From NCBI GenBank assembly GCA_900766165.1, contig CAAFUK010000053.1, forward strand, positions 1 through 46,763: DNA of 46,763 nucleotides, in the 5' to 3' direction. The notes beneath the pieces are model-generated. The model had not been told where the DNA came from. It made no database searches and saw nothing but the letters and a program-made list of their open reading frames with translations. A program made the position numbers and the translations under genes. This DNA is from an uncultured Collinsella sp. GTDB lineage: Bacteria; Actinomycetota; Coriobacteriia; Coriobacteriales; Coriobacteriaceae. This document shows positions 32,773-41,491 of the stretch, piece after piece; positions within the stretch are counted from its first letter, which is position 1, and each line of letters opens with the position of its first letter.

Positions 32773-33663
32773 ATGGCAGAGCAGCAGCTTATCGGAGCGC
32801 TTGAGGCCGGCGGCACCAAGATGGTGTGCGCCACGGGCTATGCGGACGGTACGGTCTTGGAGCGCGAGCAGATCGCGACCACGACCCCGCAGGAAACCGT
32901 CGAGGCCGTCAACGCATGGTTTGCCGACAAGGGCATCACCGCCCTGGGGATCGGCGCGTTTGGCCCCACCGCGGTCAACCCCGCCTCGCCCCAGTACGGC
33001 AAGATCCTGGAGACGCCCAAGACCGCATGGCGCTACTTTGACCTGCTGGGCACCATCCAAAACGAACTCAACATCCCCTGCGGCTACGATACCGATGTCA
33101 ACGTTGCCTGCCTGGGCGAGGTCACCTTTGGTTGCGCCAAGGGCCTTACCGACGTGGTCTACCTGACGATCGGCACTGGCGTGGGTGCCGGCGTGCTCTC
33201 GGGCGGCCAGCTCGTCCACGGCATGATGCACCCCGAGGCCGGCCACATCCTGGTCACGCGCGACCCGCGCGACACCATTGGCGAGCACAGTGCCTGCCCC
33301 TTCCACGACAACTGCCTGGAGGGCCTCATCGCCGGCCCCGGCGTCAAAAAGCGCTGGGACGGTAAGTCCGCCGGCGAGATGGCCGATGACCCGGAGGCCA
33401 TGGACCTGCTCGCCGGTTATCTGGCGCAGGCGCTCATGACCTACATCCTGTGCTATGCCCCGCAGAAGATCGTTATCGGCGGCGGCGTTGCCGACCACAC
33501 CCCAATCGTGCCGCTCGCCCGCAAGAAATGCGCCGAGATGCTCAACGGCTATATCGTCACGCCCGAAATGGCCGACATCGATAGCTACATCGTCAACAAC
33601 AGCCTCGAGGGCAAGCAGGGCATCATGGGCTGCCTGGCCCTGGGTGCGCAGGCGCTTCAGTAA
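32773..33663 (+). CDS. ROK-family sugar kinase, fructokinase type
   Basis: This 296-residue ROK kinase has the phosphate-binding EAGGTK at 11-16, catalytic Asp108 in YDTDVN, IGTGVGAG at 133-140 and the ROK zinc site with His158, Cys175, His178 and Cys181 (HILVTRD... then CPFHDNCLEG). The CxFHxxCxEG form and compact size are those of ScrK/GmuE-type fructokinases, which phosphorylate fructose (sometimes mannose) with ATP. The ATG follows GGAGAGAGG. No transporter or sugar hydrolase is adjacent, so it is probably a stand-alone unit with its own operator. Confidence 0.87.
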   Translation: MAEQQLIGALEAGGTKMVCATGYADGTVLEREQIATTTPQETVEAVNAWFADKGITALGIGAFGPTAVNPASPQYGKILETPKTAWRYFDLLGTIQNELNIPCGYDTDVNVACLGEVTFGCAKGLTDVVYLTIGTGVGAGVLSGGQLVHGMMHPEAGHILVTRDPRDTIGEHSACPFHDNCLEGLIAGPGVKKRWDGKSAGEMADDPEAMDLLAGYLAQALMTYILCYAPQKIVIGGGVADHTPIVPLARKKCAEMLNGYIVTPEMADIDSYIVNNSLEGKQGIMGCLALGAQALQ

Positions 33664-33745
33664 GTCCAACAGAGGACGCGGCGGCGTGGCACGAACCAGA
33701 TCGCAAGACAGAGCTGCCACGCCCCGTAGAAGCCCCAAAACGGAC

Positions 33746-33790
33746 AAGGCCGCCTAGGACCAAGCAACATGTCCTAGGCGGCCTTTTTGG
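33746..33790 (+). terminator. Terminator between the kinase and vanZ-like genes
   Basis: Arms of 15 nt, 33746-33760 and 33771-33785, are perfect reverse complements around a 10-nt loop, and TTTTT closes the structure on the plus strand. The stop codon of the minus-strand VanZ-like gene lies within the right arm, so the hairpin is shared by two convergent genes. Confidence 0.9.
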
Positions 33791-34223
33791 CGCTTATCAG
33801 CGACCGTAAGAGGTATCGGAGCGCGACGCCCGTCGCTGCCCCGCAGCAATCGATCATCACATCGGTAATCATGCCGGCACGTCCCGGCACAAAGAGCTGG
33901 ATCGTCTCGTCAATCGAGGGAATCAACAGCAGGAACACCGCCGTGGGCAGCAGCACGTCAAAGGTGCGCCGGCCCTCGAAATCAAAGGCGTGCGTCGCCA
34001 AGATGCCGAGCACCATATACTCAGTAAAATGTGCGCATTTGCGAACCACAAAGTTGGTCACCCACTCATACGGAAGTCCCACGCCGTGCAAAAATCCGCG
34101 GACGGCCTCCATGACCGTCAGGCTCAGCGAACCCGACCCCGAGCCGGGAACCAGCGAATTGCCCCAGATCAAGAGCGCCATCAGGCAGGTCGCGACTGCC
34201 CATTTTCGATTGAGCTTCACCAT
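33774..34223 (-). CDS. VanZ-like membrane protein
   Basis: This 149-residue protein has about four membrane segments. The family signature is present: KCAHFTEYMVLGILA after the second helix, then SIDETIQLFVPGRAGMITDVMIDCCGAATG. VanZ-like proteins are linked to teicoplanin resistance in one case, but most are of unknown function in the cell envelope. The ATG at 34223 lies just after the stop of the preceding minus-strand gene, so the two are probably co-transcribed. A TTG 11 codons upstream is a weaker alternative. Confidence 0.75.
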   Translation of the reverse strand: MVKLNRKWAVATCLMALLIWGNSLVPGSGSGSLSLTVMEAVRGFLHGVGLPYEWVTNFVVRKCAHFTEYMVLGILATHAFDFEGRRTFDVLLPTAVFLLLIPSIDETIQLFVPGRAGMITDVMIDCCGAATGVALRYLLRSLISAKKAA

Positions 34224-34230
34224 GCGAAAG

Positions 34231-35631
34231 CTAAGCCTCGGCACGAAGCGGCGCAAAGCTGGCGGTGCCGCCCTCGATAACGCTCAGGTAGGCACGGCCC
34301 GTACGCTTGGCAGTCGAGGACTCCAGGCGCTCGATCTCTTCCTCGAGGATCTGATTGACACGCTCATGACGACGGTTTTCCATAATGCCGGCTGCAATGG
34401 CCTCGGCGCGCTCAATGCTCTCGCGCGAGATACGGGCGGTATCCTCGGGGAGCACAGCGCTGTGACGACCGACATAGGCGGGAGAAGCAGGTTGAGGGGC
34501 AGCGACGGGAGCGGGAGCCGCAACGGGGGCAGGCTCGTCGATCTCATCCAGAATCGCGGAGGCGGCGGCCCACATGTCCTCGTGGCCTGAGTAATCGGCC
34601 ATGGGAACATCAACCTCAAGCGAAGCGTCGGGAAGGTCGCCGGTGTCGATGCGATCCTGGGCGTCAATCGATGCGGTGATGGCAGCAGGCTCGTCAAGAT
34701 CGTCGAGATCGACGCCCGCGGCGTCGGAGATGATGGGCATGCTGGCAAGATTCGCGTTGTACGGCGCAGCCTCAGCCGCCTGTTGCTGAGCGGGGGCACC
34801 CCACAGCGAACTTTCGGCGGCACGGCGAGCGGCAACGGCCTCCTCGTCGGCAGCCATGGCTTCGTCGGCGTACGAAGCGCCGGCAGGGGCGTTCGCGTCC
34901 GTGGAGGCAGCGCTGTAGGCATTGCTGGCTGCCGCATTGGCGACGAGTGCCACGAAAGCCGCCGTGCTGCCCGCAGGGGCGGCCTGGGAGCCCGACACGG
35001 CGCGCGCGGCGGCAGCGATGTCGTCGCGGTTGTAAGAGCCGGTCTGGCCACCGTTGGTAAGCTCTTCGATGGCGACCTGATAGACGTCGCGTGAGCGCGC
35101 AGGGTCGCAGCTCACCGGCGAATCGTCGTCGAGCATGCTATCGATCATGGACCATGCCTCGGCCTCGTCCATGGCGTCTGCGGCACGAGCGATGGTGGGA
35201 ACGCCATCATCGGCATGACGACGCTGGAAGGCACCGGTCAGGCCAGAAAGGAAAGCAGAGGAAGACTGCTCGGATTGGGCTTGGGCGGCGGGCGCCGCAA
35301 TATAAGACGCCGCATCCTGCTGCTGCGCGGGAATCGAGGCCGTCTTGAATTCGCTGCGATGCTGGTTGACATTAGCGGCCCCGCCGATGGCATCGGGCTC
35401 GAACAGGCGCTCTTCGCGCTGAGCGCGGTACTCGGAAATGCCCAGCGAGGCGGCGTAGATGCCCACACCCGCCACCGCGCCCACGGCGAAGGGAACCGCA
35501 CCCGCCACGACCGTCTCGTTCACCGACGAAAACGGCAGCGTCGCGGCATACATAACCACGGGAGCGGCAAGGCCGATCCCGCACGAAAGTCCGGCAAGGA
35601 CTGCTCGTTGTGTTGCATCAGAAGAAGCCAT
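34231..35631 (-). CDS. Unrecognised protein with two N-terminal membrane helices and a long acidic tail
   Basis: I do not recognise a family for these 466 residues. Two hydrophobic segments (LAGLSCGIGLAAPVVMYAATL and VAGAVPFAVGAVAGVGIYAASL) form a hairpin near residues 10-60. A long Ala/Asp/Glu-rich, mostly disordered region follows, with several AEAWSMIDSMLDDD- and WAAASAILDEIDEP-like patches that may be short binding helices. A C-terminal helical segment (ESIERAEAIAAGIMENRRHERVNQILEEEIERLE) looks like a coiled coil, and the end is a small motif AYLSVIEGG. The ATG at 35631 follows GGGGAGAG. The N-terminal anchor with a cytoplasmic tail suggests a scaffold or regulator at the membrane. It shares an operon with the VanZ-like gene. 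Confidence 0.6.
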   Translation of the reverse strand: MASSDATQRAVLAGLSCGIGLAAPVVMYAATLPFSSVNETVVAGAVPFAVGAVAGVGIYAASLGISEYRAQREERLFEPDAIGGAANVNQHRSEFKTASIPAQQQDAASYIAAPAAQAQSEQSSSAFLSGLTGAFQRRHADDGVPTIARAADAMDEAEAWSMIDSMLDDDSPVSCDPARSRDVYQVAIEELTNGGQTGSYNRDDIAAAARAVSGSQAAPAGSTAAFVALVANAAASNAYSAASTDANAPAGASYADEAMAADEEAVAARRAAESSLWGAPAQQQAAEAAPYNANLASMPIISDAAGVDLDDLDEPAAITASIDAQDRIDTGDLPDASLEVDVPMADYSGHEDMWAAASAILDEIDEPAPVAAPAPVAAPQPASPAYVGRHSAVLPEDTARISRESIERAEAIAAGIMENRRHERVNQILEEEIERLESSTAKRTGRAYLSVIEGGTASFAPLRAEA

Positions 35632-35767
35632 GAGCTCTCCCCATCTTCCAGCACCCAAATCGCATCATTCAGTTGGCTGCGCGAGAGAAGATGAAGCGGG
35701 GCTATGCCCCAAAGCAACGGTATATGGTTCGTTTCATCTGCGTTTTCCGTCGCGAAGCTTAAAAGCT

Positions 35768-35796
35768 ATTATGCGAAACCGCCCTGCCGATTGCAA
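35768..35796 (-). promoter_or_regulatory. Probable promoter of the membrane protein gene at 34231-35631
   Basis: On the minus strand TTGCAA (35791-35796) and CATAAT (35768-35773) are separated by 17 nt, roughly 130 nt ahead of the ATG. With the rho terminator at 35874-35902, it explains most of the 310-nt gap between the two genes. Confidence 0.45.
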
Positions 35797-35873
35797 GCGA
35801 CGATGTCGGATTGAAACGGGAAACCCGCTGCTCTCCGGTCTTATGGTCGATAATTGGCGCCGAGTGGCGATAT

Positions 35874-35902
35874 AAAAAGGGCCGAGGCGCAAGCCCCGAC
35901 CC
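35874..35902 (-). terminator. Terminator of rho
   Basis: On the minus strand GGGTCGGGGC pairs with GCCTCGGCCC (two G-U pairs) around a 4-nt loop and is followed by TTTTT. It lies about 40 nt after the rho stop codon. Confidence 0.8.
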
Positions 35903-35941
35903 TTCATCGCGTTGGCAATAACGCCGTGTGCGGTTGGCGAC

Positions 35942-38506
35942 TTAGAACGTCTGCTCGTAGTCACTGTGCTTTTTGGCCGAACGCACTAGGAACTCCTGGT
36001 TGGTGTTGGTGCCCTTGAGGCCCTTGATAAACGACGCGGCCGCGCGCTCGGTATTGTTCATGCCGGCAAGGATGCGGCGCAGGCCAAAGACAAACGGGCG
36101 CATCTGCTCGTCGACCAGCAGATCCTCGTTGCGTGTACCCGAGGCGACGGGGTCGATGGCCGGGAAGATGCGACGGTCGGCCAGGTCGCGATCGAGCTTG
36201 AGCTCCATGTTGCCGGTGCCCTTGAACTCCTCAAAGATGACCTCGTCCATCTTGGAGCCGGTGTCGATGAGGGCGGAGGCCAGGATAGTGAGCGAACCGC
36301 CGTTCTCGATATTGCGAGCTGCACCCAGGAAGCGTTTGGGCGGATACAGGGCCGCCGAATCGACACCACCCGAAAGGATACGGCCCGAGGCGGGCGCCGC
36401 AAGGTTGTAGGCACGGGCGAGGCGTGTGATGGAGTCGAGCACCACCACGACGTCGCCGCCCAGCTCCACGATGCGCTTGGCGCGCTCGATGACGAGCTCG
36501 GCCACACGAGTGTGGTTATCGGCAGGCATATCGAAGGTGGAGGCCACGACCTCGCCCTTAATGGAGCGCTGCATGTCGGTGACCTCTTCGGGGCGCTCGT
36601 CGACGAGCAGGCAGATGAGGTGCACCTCGGGATTATTGATCGAGATGGACTGGCAGATCTTCTTGAGAATCGTGGTCTTGCCGGCCTTGGGCGGCGACAC
36701 GATCAGGCCGCGCTGGCCCTTGCCGATCGGCGAAACGATGTCGATGGCGCGACCGGTGATGGAATCCTTGCCGTGCTCCATGCGCAGTGGCTCGTTGGGA
36801 TAGACCGGCGTGAGGTCGCCGAACTTGGGGCGGTTGCGAGCCTGCTCGGGATCCAGGCCGTTGACGGTCGTGATCTTAGCGAGACCGGCACGCTTGTCGC
36901 TGCCGCGCGAGGGACGAAGCGAGCCCTCGATGACGTCGCCCGTGCGCAGGCGCGCCGAGCGGATGAGGTAAGCGGGCACGAAGGCGTCTTCATTGGACTT
37001 CATGTAGCCGTGGGCGTGGATAATGCCGGTGCTGTCCGGACGAATCTGCAGGATACCCTTGATATCGCGGAAGCCCTCGGCCTTTGCGGCGGTGGTGTAG
37101 ATCTCCTCGACGAGCTCGGCCTTCTTCTTGCCGGTCGTCTCGATCTCGAACTCCTTGGCCTTCTCGCGAAGCTCGGCGACCTTCATGGCCGCGAGCTCCT
37201 CGCGCGAAAGCGTGGGCTCGGTGGGAGCGGCGTTGCGCTCCTTGTTGCGCTGTTTGCGATCGCGCTGGCGATTGCGGCGGTCATTGTTGCGCTCGTCTTT
37301 GCGCTCATTGCGGTCATTGCGCTCGTCGTTGCGCTTGTGCTGGCGGCGGTTGGGTCGAGCGCCCTCTTCGGCCTCGACGGGGGCGGCGCCATCGGTTGCG
37401 GAGGCGTCGGCGTTAGCCGCAGCATCATCGCTGGCCTCGGCATTGGAATCGCCCTGCGGCTCGGCCTCGGCATGCTGCTCGGCGGCCTTGGCCTTAGCGG
37501 ACTTCTTGCGACCGCGCTTGGGCTTCTCGGACGCAGACTGTTCGACGTCTTGGGGCTCGGCGGCATCAGTCGATGCATCGGCGGTCGTCTCGGCGGAATC
37601 CTCGGACGCACCCTTCTTGGCAGCCTTGGCCTTGGACGTGCGCTTAGCAGCAGTACGATGGCTGCGACCAGGGCGGACGTCGGCGGGCTCGACATCAGCA
37701 GAAACGGCCTCGGGAGTCGTAGCATCCTGGACGGGCGCGTCGGCAGCGGTTGCAGGCTCGGCGGTCGCCGCAGCATCCCGAGCGGCTGCGGCTGCGGCTG
37801 CGGCCTTCTCGGCCTCGACGAAAGCCTTGGGCTTGCGACCGCGACAGTGCGGGCGCAAAGCCGGATCGACAACGGGAACTTCGCTGGCCTCGGCAGGCGC
37901 AGCGGGCTCAACAGGCGATGTGCCCTCCCCTGCCGCGGAACGGACCGAAGCCTCAGCGAGCTCGGGGGTTACCTGATCGGCAACCTGCTCGGCCTTAGCA
38001 GCCGTGCGACGGCGTGTGCGCGGTACCGGCTTCTCGGTTGGCTGGTCGGCGACAGGGGTCTCGGGTAAAGACGGAGCTGCGAGCTCAGTCAGAGCCGCGG
38101 CCTCACGCTCGGCAGCACGACGGCGGGCGCGCACCACCTGAGCCTCGCTAATCTGCGCCAACGCACGTGCCTGCGCGACCTCATCGGAAATCGGCGCCGA
38201 GGAGTCAGCTGCAACGGTACGCTTGGCGCGCGTCGTGCGCGTGGTACGGCGCTTGGGCTTGGTGACCTCCTCGCCATCATCGGCAGGCTTGGCCGCGCGG
38301 CGCGTACGCCTGGGCTTTGCCGGAGCAGCCTCCTCACCAGTTGCAGGCACGGCCTTCTCAGCCGCTACAGGCGTAGGCGTCGAAGCAGCCTTAAGCGTCT
38401 CAGGAGCCGAGGCTTGCGCGGGCGCCGCGACCTGGTCCGACGCAACCGGTGCAGCGGGAGCGGTTTGCGTCGTCGTTATTTCGTTTTCTTGCTGTTGATC
38501 AGACAC
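35942..38506 (-). CDS. rho: Transcription termination factor Rho with long N-terminal extension
   Basis: This 854-residue protein is about twice the size of E. coli Rho (419). The Rho core occupies residues ~432-854: the N-terminal helical bundle (LSREELAAMKVAELREKAKEF), the RNA-binding OSB domain (GILQIRPDSTGIIHAHGYM), Walker A SPPKAGKT (604-611), the DERPEE segment (636-641), Walker B VVVVLDSITR (686-695) and GGVDSAALYPPKRFLG. The first ~431 residues are disordered: Ala/Pro/Glu/Thr-rich, with many Arg/Lys patches (TRRRTAAKAEQ, RRTTRTTRAKR) and an Arg/Asn/Asp-rich block near 390-425 like the inserts of actinobacterial Rho that bind RNA. The start is a GTG. It is an RNA helicase ending transcription of untranslated RNAs. 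Confidence 0.95.
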   Translation of the reverse strand: MSDQQQENEITTTQTAPAAPVASDQVAAPAQASAPETLKAASTPTPVAAEKAVPATGEEAAPAKPRRTRRAAKPADDGEEVTKPKRRTTRTTRAKRTVAADSSAPISDEVAQARALAQISEAQVVRARRRAAEREAAALTELAAPSLPETPVADQPTEKPVPRTRRRTAAKAEQVADQVTPELAEASVRSAAGEGTSPVEPAAPAEASEVPVVDPALRPHCRGRKPKAFVEAEKAAAAAAAARDAAATAEPATAADAPVQDATTPEAVSADVEPADVRPGRSHRTAAKRTSKAKAAKKGASEDSAETTADASTDAAEPQDVEQSASEKPKRGRKKSAKAKAAEQHAEAEPQGDSNAEASDDAAANADASATDGAAPVEAEEGARPNRRQHKRNDERNDRNERKDERNNDRRNRQRDRKQRNKERNAAPTEPTLSREELAAMKVAELREKAKEFEIETTGKKKAELVEEIYTTAAKAEGFRDIKGILQIRPDSTGIIHAHGYMKSNEDAFVPAYLIRSARLRTGDVIEGSLRPSRGSDKRAGLAKITTVNGLDPEQARNRPKFGDLTPVYPNEPLRMEHGKDSITGRAIDIVSPIGKGQRGLIVSPPKAGKTTILKKICQSISINNPEVHLICLLVDERPEEVTDMQRSIKGEVVASTFDMPADNHTRVAELVIERAKRIVELGGDVVVVLDSITRLARAYNLAAPASGRILSGGVDSAALYPPKRFLGAARNIENGGSLTILASALIDTGSKMDEVIFEEFKGTGNMELKLDRDLADRRIFPAIDPVASGTRNEDLLVDEQMRPFVFGLRRILAGMNNTERAAASFIKGLKGTNTNQEFLVRSAKKHSDYEQTF

Positions 38507-38650
38507 AGTGTTTGCTCAACTTTCTTTTCAAGCCCTGTGATCACATGCTCCCTGCATAAACCTTCAGGGCGGCTAAACAGTCTAGCTCCGTCAAATACCG
38601 ACGGACATCATTGATCTGTATCGAGATATTTGCGTCATATACGCAGCGTT

Positions 38651-38678
38651 AGTGTAACACAACCGCCGCCACCTGCAA
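38651..38678 (-). promoter_or_regulatory. Probable promoter of rho
   Basis: On the minus strand TTGCAG (38673-38678) and TACACT (38651-38656) with a 16-nt spacer predict a leader of about 140 nt before the GTG. A long rho leader would be in line with autoregulation, which is known for rho in other bacteria. Confidence 0.45.
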
Positions 38679-39217
38679 CTTAGTCATTGGGGACGTTCTT
38701 AAACGACTAGTCAAAAGGGACACTCTTCCCCTAAGGCGCCTTGAAATGAAGCGACTAGGGAGCAAATCCGTGGCGTCGGAATTCGCCGTGCCACGAAACG
38801 CGCCTATCTACTACGCTTGCCCCCGTACCCCTGACCATACCCTTGTTTAATCAAAAACAGCGAGTTCGCTACCTGCGGTTTTAATATCGAACTTTACGGC
38901 ACGGTTCGGGGTATGCGACAAAACGTAGGAGATGGGCACGATTCGCGGCGGACGGGTCCGCGCCACCCCTCCGCGAGACAAAAATGATCCATTTTCCTCC
39001 GTCCCCAAGGGACAATTTTCAAAACTACGCCGGATTACGGGGCCAGAATGCTGCAAGCCAACCATACCCTGCATTTTCAAGAAACAATAAGCCATCTACC
39101 TGCGGGTTTATTTTTGCTATTGGCACCATGGTCGCCAGTTGGCGATTCAGCCCCGTAAACCGGTATAGTTGCGATTTGGTAGCATTTCCCAGCAAACCAA
39201 ATAGTCTAACCAAACGC
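38679..39217. other. Gene-poor stretch with scattered repeat elements
   Basis: No gene is supported between the rho promoter and the argS terminator. The stretch holds TTGGGGACGTTCTT at 38687-38700 (related, inverted, to the repeat at 45607-45618), CGTCCCCAAGGGAC near 39000-39013 and a diverged direct repeat of about 49 bp at 38834-38882 and 39061-39109. That repeat has 33 of 49 positions equal without gaps; both copies begin ACCATACCCT and have CTACCTGCGG 36 nt later. An 82-codon minus-strand open frame crosses the repeats and is not accepted as a gene. Confidence 0.5.
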
Positions 39218-39250
39218 AAAAAGCCCGACCTCCGTGGGAGATCGGGCTTT
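39218..39250 (-). terminator. Terminator of argS
   Basis: AAAGCCCGA and TCGGGCTTT (39220-39228, 39242-39250) with an inner CTCC/GGAG stem form a long hairpin. On the minus strand it is followed by TTTTT. It lies about 45 nt after the argS stop codon. Confidence 0.9.
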
Positions 39251-39295
39251 CAAGGCTTAGTTAAACCAAGTCTATACGGTCAAATGACTCGATGA

Positions 39296-41149
39296 TTACA
39301 TCTGCTCGGGCGCGGAAACGCCAACGAGGGTGAGCACCAGGGCGAGCGTCACGCGGACGGCGTCGCAAGCGGCCAGACGGGCGCGCGAAAGCTCGGGGTC
39401 GACGGGACGGCCCTCGCTCGGCAGCACCTGGCAGGCAGCATAGAAGCTGTGGAAGTCGCCGGCGAGCTCCTCGGCAAAGTGCGTCAGACGGAACGGAGCG
39501 CGGTCGCGAGCGCAGCTGGCGATGAGGTCGGTGAGCTCGTTGAGCTTACGCGAAAGGGCGAGCTCGGTCGGGTCGGTCAGCAGCGAGTAATCGACGTTCT
39601 CACCGATGGCCTTCGCGGCGACGGCCTTCATGCCCATCTCGTCAGCCTGCTCGGGCGTAACGTCAGCGGCACGGCGCAGGATGGAGCACACGCGGGCGTG
39701 AGCATACTGCACGTAATAGACCGGGTTGGAATTGTCGCGCTTCTTAACAGCCTCGATATCGAAGTCGACCATCTGGTTAGAGCTCTTGGAAATGAGCGTG
39801 TAGCGAGCGGCATCGGAGCCGACCTCGTCGACGAGCTCCTGAAGGGTCACCATGGTGCCCTTACGCTTGGACATACGGACGGGCTTGCCGTTGCGCAGCA
39901 GGTTGACGAGCTGGCCCAGCAGAACCTCAAACTTGCCGGGATAGCCAAGAGCGTCGCAGACGCAGCGGACGCGCTCGATGTAGCCGTGGTGGTCGGCACC
40001 CCAGATGTCGATGACGTGGTCGACGCGCTGGAACTTATCCCAGTGATAGGCAACGTCGGAGGCGAAGTAGGTGTACTCGCCGTCGGACTTGATCAGGACG
40101 CGGTCCTTGTCATCGCCCAGGTCGGTGGAGCGGAACCACAGGGCGCCGTCCTTGGTGTAGAGGTAGCCCATCTTGTCGAGCTTCTCAAAAGCGCGGTCGA
40201 CGGCAGAGGTGCCGGCGGTCTCGCCCTCGGTGTCCTTCACGTACAGCGAACGCTCGGAGTACCAACGATCGAAGTCGCAGTTAACGGCATGGCAGAGGTC
40301 GCGCATGTTGTCGACCATCTTCACGTAGCCGCGCTCACGGAAGCTCTCCATGCGCTCCTGCGGATCGGCCTCGACCCACTTGTCGCCGTCGGTGCGCCAG
40401 AACTCGGCAGCCTCGTCGATGATGTAGTCGCCGCCGTAGGAATCCTTGCCCAGGGTCTCGGCAAAGTTGTCCTGATACGGATGGGTCTCGGGGTGCTCGT
40501 CGTTCTCGTCGGCAACAAAGGCGTCGCGGTCGGCGATCAGCAGCTTGTGAGCCTCGTCGATATCCACGCCCTGCTTGGCGATGATGTCGGCAAGCTGCAT
40601 ATAGCGCGTGCTGATGGAGTTGCCGAAGGTGTTCATCTGAGAGCCGTGGTCGTTGATGTAGAACTCACGCTGGATGTCGTAACCGGCGTGGTCCATAACG
40701 CGGCAGAGCGAGTCGCCCAGCGCGGCCCAGCGGCCGTGGCCGATGTGCATGGGGCCGACGGGGTTGGCGGAAACGAACTCGACCTGGGTCTTCAGGCCAC
40801 CACCGACGTTGGACTTAGCGAAGTCCATACCCTTCTCGCGAGCCTCGCCAAAGATGGCATTCTTGACGGCAACGGAGAGGTAGAAGTTGATGAAGCCGGG
40901 GCCTGCGATCTCGACCTTCTCGATCGCGGGGTCCTCGGGCATATGGGCAACGATGGCCTCGGCGATCTTGCGCGGGGCGCAGTGGGCCAGCTTGGCGGAC
41001 TTCAGGGCCATGGTAGAGGTCCACTCGCCATGAGAAGTGTCAGCCGGTCGCTCGATAGCGCAATCGTCAAGTTCAAATGCGGAAAGGTCGCCGGCCTCCT
41101 GGGCCGCAGCAAGCGCAGCGCGTACCAGCTCTTCAATCTTCTCGGGCAT
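39296..41149 (-). CDS. argS: Arginyl-tRNA synthetase
   Basis: This 617-residue class Ia synthetase has an N-terminal Add1 domain, the HIGH motif as MHIGH within ANPVGPMHIGHGRWAALGDSL, and a KMSKS-equivalent VRMSKRKGT. A C-terminal DALR anticodon-binding domain starts around YAHARVCSIL and ends with a Val-rich helix. It charges tRNA-Arg with arginine using ATP. The frame extends 30 codons upstream, but the ATG at 41149 has a perfect AAGGAGG 5 nt before it. It is a monocistronic unit with its own terminator, diverging from carD. Confidence 0.95.
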   Translation of the reverse strand: MPEKIEELVRAALAAAQEAGDLSAFELDDCAIERPADTSHGEWTSTMALKSAKLAHCAPRKIAEAIVAHMPEDPAIEKVEIAGPGFINFYLSVAVKNAIFGEAREKGMDFAKSNVGGGLKTQVEFVSANPVGPMHIGHGRWAALGDSLCRVMDHAGYDIQREFYINDHGSQMNTFGNSISTRYMQLADIIAKQGVDIDEAHKLLIADRDAFVADENDEHPETHPYQDNFAETLGKDSYGGDYIIDEAAEFWRTDGDKWVEADPQERMESFRERGYVKMVDNMRDLCHAVNCDFDRWYSERSLYVKDTEGETAGTSAVDRAFEKLDKMGYLYTKDGALWFRSTDLGDDKDRVLIKSDGEYTYFASDVAYHWDKFQRVDHVIDIWGADHHGYIERVRCVCDALGYPGKFEVLLGQLVNLLRNGKPVRMSKRKGTMVTLQELVDEVGSDAARYTLISKSSNQMVDFDIEAVKKRDNSNPVYYVQYAHARVCSILRRAADVTPEQADEMGMKAVAAKAIGENVDYSLLTDPTELALSRKLNELTDLIASCARDRAPFRLTHFAEELAGDFHSFYAACQVLPSEGRPVDPELSRARLAACDAVRVTLALVLTLVGVSAPEQM

Positions 41150-41491
41150 AGATCCTCCTTGTGTTAAAGCCCCCGAGCTCTTGGTCACTCGTGGGGCAAA
41201 AGCCAGAGTTTGTAGCACTCTATCACAAGCGACGGGCACTGTCGCAGGGTAAAGCTAATAGATATTGCATATGCACAAAAATGACTACAGCTTGTATGGA
41301 GTCACTCAAAGATGCCGGTCTGCCTGCAGATTATGCAGGCGTTGAAAATGCATAAAGGTGTGAATGAGCTGCGTCTGTTATCGAATACTCTTACCTATCG
41401 GAGTTGTGTGCTTTTCCAGCATAAAGTAATGGTTTGCGCACGTCAGCGTGGTATTCTTAACATACGTAAATTCGTATAAGTTGGAGGTAGC
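41150..41491. other. Divergent region between argS and carD
   Basis: No gene is visible. The stretch contains a GCCTGCA-N5-TGCAGGC dyad at 41322-41340, an ATACG-N6-CGTAT dyad at 41462-41477 just ahead of the carD ribosome-binding site, and a TATTCT that could be the carD -10 near 41452. No T-box-like structure was recognised before argS. Confidence 0.4.

Noticed and set aside
36512..38068. Long open frame antisense to rho
   Set aside because: It is the mirror of Ala/Arg-rich codons in the GC-rich rho gene, with low-complexity Leu/Gly/Val output and no ribosome-binding site or domain.
38847..39095. 82-codon minus-strand frame between rho and argS
   Set aside because: It runs across the diverged direct repeat, has no ribosome-binding site and no recognisable domain, and fits better as repeat DNA.
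39449..41167. 572-codon open frame antisense to argS
   Set aside because: argS is unmistakable on the other strand; the antisense translation is low-complexity Val/Leu/Asp/Gly.
41150..41491. T-box riboswitch upstream of argS
   Set aside because: No AGGGUGGNACCGCG-like antiterminator core or specifier structure could be seen.
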